Source of the DNA: Rhododendron vialii
Taxonomy: Eukaryota > Streptophyta > Magnoliopsida > Ericales > Ericaceae
Direction: 5' to 3'
Assembly (NCBI RefSeq): GCF_030253575.1
Contig: NC_080559.1
Coordinates: forward strand, 26,686,501 to 26,750,500
DNA length: 64,000 nt
The position numbers and the translations under genes were made by a program. The stretch's first letter is position 1. The number at the start of each line of letters is the position of its first letter. Below, one piece after another: positions 61,388 through 64,000 of this stretch. Below the pieces are notes generated by a model. That model saw only the letters and a program-made list of their open reading frames with translations. It made no database searches and was not told the DNA's origin.

Positions 61388-61834
61388 TGTTGCGGAAACT
61401 AAGGATCAAACCAGAACACAAACACACACACAAACACAGAGACAAAGATTTACGTGGTTCCCCAAAATCGGGTACGTCCACGGGGTAAACCGGAGCAATT
61501 ATTCAAACAAAGGAAGCTTTACAAGTGAGGTCTCTCACCTCACCACACTCTCTCATCTCTGACCTACATTTCTACTGCAAACAGACCTCACAATTTCCTT
61601 CAATGGTCTCTCACTCAAGAGAGATACAAACCCCAAGCAGAGGACTCCAATTTATAGCCAAAACCTGGAGCCCTATTCATGAGCCACGAGAGGCTCATTT
61701 ACTGCAATCCCATGCCTGGGATTTTCAAGATTTAGGCAAATCTTTTGAAGTCTACAAAGGCTGCCAAGGCTGCCATCTTTGACCAATGAGAGAATTGGAG
61801 CCACACTTCAGCAGCCCATGTGCTGATTTCAACA
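61388..61834 (-). repeat. Left LTR (3' LTR of the minus-strand element)
   Basis: 447 bp with TGTTG/CAACA ends, followed by a polypurine tract read on the minus strand. Confidence 0.82.
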
Positions 61835-63747
61835 ATCTCCACCTTGACGACAATTCTCCAAAAAGTCCGATGCTGCCCCCAAATACAATCCAAAAACAGA
61901 ACAAACAGACTCTCTACAAACTCGAACAAACAAAGAGAGACAAGAGAGCAAACTATAGAAGCAAACAACAGTGCTCTCAAAACAGAACAAACAAACAGAC
62001 TGACTGCAGATAACAGATGCTCTTAACAAATTCAAAATACCGGAACAAACCAACAGAAGAGCCAGATTTCCGAAGTCTTCGAGTAAACTTCAGAACAGAT
62101 TCGGACAAGTCGCGCGACAACTCAAAAGTCCCGGCAACAGATTCATATACAAATTCAGATGCTTGACCCACATCAAGCCAAATGCTCAACCTCGATTGAG
62201 CCAGGCGCCCCAGAGGCGCATGCACCCCGAAGGTGCTTAACATTGAATCAGGTGGACTGAGCTTGAACCACCATCAAACTCACTCCCAATAACTTCAGCG
62301 GACAGATCTGCAGTAGATTCAAAATCAAATTCCCCAATAACGGTGGCAGCTCCACCTTCAGCTTTACTCACACACACACAGTGCACACACTGCACTTTTC
62401 ATACAACAAGGGGAAGTGATCCCCTGTGGTCACACCCACCCACTAAGGGTGCACCCCAACAATAATCACCCCCTACACCCGAGTGGGGTAATCGTTGAAT
62501 TCGCAGCGTTGTCCGACTGCAATCCGCCACTCTAGCACCACAGCTATCCCCTGCTCACACCAGAGGCTCCACTCGCCAGATAATCTCACACATCACCTGC
62601 GAGGAGGCTAAAACAACCCAGCTAGATATCCGTGACTCATATCGGCAACACCGCCGATACATTGCACCCCCTCAACCGAGTGCTCCGCATCCAAACCCGG
62701 ATGCTCCACATCCACGTTCGTCAATCCCGTTCTGCCCCTCTAGTCAAGCGCCTGTGTCACTGCTAGCCATCAGAAGTTTCACCACCCCCACACCGGAAGT
62801 GTATCTACCAACTGACCGAGTGTCTCCTTGCAAGACCAGATCTTCCGCGGCTGAACTCCGAACGCACCGTGCCCAATCACAGAGCACAAAATCCGATTGA
62901 ACCAGACTGCTTCCGATCTCTGCAAGTCTGCTCCGCTAAGCGCTCGCACCGGCCTAGGAGCCCCCAATCCGAAAACGGAGCCCGCGGTTGCGTCCGGAAC
63001 GTCGAGATAGTCAAAATCGACTAATCATACGCGAAAAACGGAGTCCGAATGGCCCCGAAATCGCAAAAAAAACAAATCTGGCAGTTTGACCATTGACCAG
63101 CCACTGTACCGCTGACTGGACTGCCATGTCAGCGTTGACCTGCTGACGTGGACAGTTGACCTCTGACGTGTCACCAAAATGGGACATTCCTGCTGACGTG
63201 GCACCGCCACGTGGTCGCTGACGTGGCTGCTGACTGGGCCGATGACTCATCGCCTAGTCAGCGTTGACCGCCCATGTGGCGTTGACCGGCACACGCTCTC
63301 CACACGCCAGCGTGTGCTCTCCGCGTGCCAGCGTGCGCTATCCATGCGCGGGCGCAGATCTGACGCGCTTCGCACGCCCCACCTTTGACCGGCGCGTGCT
63401 CGCTCCTCCGGCCACCTCCGACGACGTTCCGACCACCGTTGTGATCGTCTCAACAATCCGAATTTGGGTCTTTGATCAAAAAAAATTTCCGATCACTTTT
63501 CGGAACTGGGTTCTATCTGGACAGAACTCGCGGTGAACGCCGCCGTCGAACGGAGCGTTCTGCTTCTGTGGTGCTCGGTTCGCGACGGGCCTTGGTGCGT
63601 TGGAATCGTCTAGGAGAGACGCACGAGACTCAGTGATCAAACTGAGTTTTTGATCAGAATTCCGTGACTGTAATTTTCTGGACAGAAACGGAAAACAGAG
63701 CCGAAACAGAGTTTGTGTTCTTGGTAACCAAATGCTCTGATACCAAT

Positions 63748-64000
63748 TGTTGCGGAAACTAAGGATCAAACCAGAACACAAACACACACACAAACACAGA
63801 GACAAAGATTTACGTGGTTCCCCAAAATCGGGTACGTCCACGGGGTAAACCGGAGCAATTATTCAAACAAAGGAAGCTTTACAAGTGAGGTCTCTCACCT
63901 CACCACACTCTCTCATCTCTGACCTACATTTCTACTGCAAACAGACCTCACAATTTCCTTCAATGGTCTCTCACTCAAGAGAGATACAAACCCCAAGCAG
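63748..64000 (-). repeat. Right LTR (5' LTR), truncated by the window edge
   Basis: The first 253 bp match 61388-61640 without a visible difference. Confidence 0.88.

Larger units (their letters stand above)
61388..64000 (-). mobile_element. Non-autonomous LTR retrotransposon (Copia-like signals), young, right end off window
   Basis: Two direct repeats starting TGTTGCGGAAAC lie at 61388 and 63748. The left LTR is 61388-61834 (TGTTG...CAACA, 447 bp); the right one is cut by the window edge after 253 bp. Read on the minus strand, the primer site TGGTATCAGAGCA (63733-63745, initiator-tRNA-Met type) follows the right LTR, and a purine tract AAGGTGGAGAT (61835-61846) precedes the left one. The element therefore points left, antisense to the HSP70 exon. 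The 1.9-kb interior shows no gag or pol and is unusually GC-rich at 62480-63460. The visible LTR parts are identical by eye, so insertion was recent. The visible structure looks whole. Confidence 0.87.

Noticed and set aside
61388-62461. Longer left LTR ending at the second CAACA (62457-62461)
   Set aside because: The purine tract next to 61834 is the classical site before a 3' LTR; the longer choice lacks as good a tract. The right LTR is too short in the window to decide by alignment.

Overview
The window is plant nuclear DNA, most likely from a woody eudicot. The genes have plant-type GT-AG introns and all belong to plant families. The spacers are rich in MITEs, SINEs and Helitrons, and there are many long (GA)n/(CT)n microsatellites. 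Heavy GA/CT microsatellites recall Ericales such as Rhododendron, but that placement is a guess.

Left third (1-31 kb) is a cell-wall gene cluster. Two pectin methylesterases with inhibitor pro-regions lie on the minus strand (the first runs off the left edge, the second is complete at 5974-8539). Three single-exon pectin methylesterase inhibitors follow (16323-16919 minus, 26360-27133 plus, 29545-30189 minus), then a decayed fourth inhibitor copy near 30.8-31.1 kb. One unrelated six-exon gene for a small membrane protein of unknown function (12659-15420 plus) sits among them. The spacers are packed with transposons whose ends can be placed to the base: a CACTA element (2622-5184, TSD AAG) holding a hAT MITE (3914-4404, TSD TACCAATA), a hAT element (20203-24293, TSD CCTTTTCA) holding a solo LTR (20352-23525), and two related non-autonomous Helitrons (10707-11598 and 25460-25729).

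Middle (32-54 kb) is the conserved gene block, all on the minus strand. It holds an intronless PPR gene resembling OTP70 (plastid RNA processing), an eight-exon UMP-CMP kinase with a likely organelle-targeting leader (36667-40970), and a 17-exon AGC kinase of the IRE family (43375-54371, 1198 residues). I rebuilt the exon chains by hand from splice sites, and phase is kept at every junction.

Right (54-64 kb) is mostly repeats: a Stowaway MITE, a small duplication that preserves an empty insertion site, a fragment of a DELLA/GRAS gene, and a 130-bp tandem array. The first exon of a cytosolic HSP70 lies at 60678-60891. Its downstream part is not in the window; a young non-autonomous LTR retrotransposon in antisense (61388 to beyond 64000) lies after its first splice donor.

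The PME and PMEI genes form a functional pair at one locus: the enzymes demethylate wall pectin, and PMEI proteins of this type block plant PMEs. The other genes are housekeeping or signalling and have no evident link to them.
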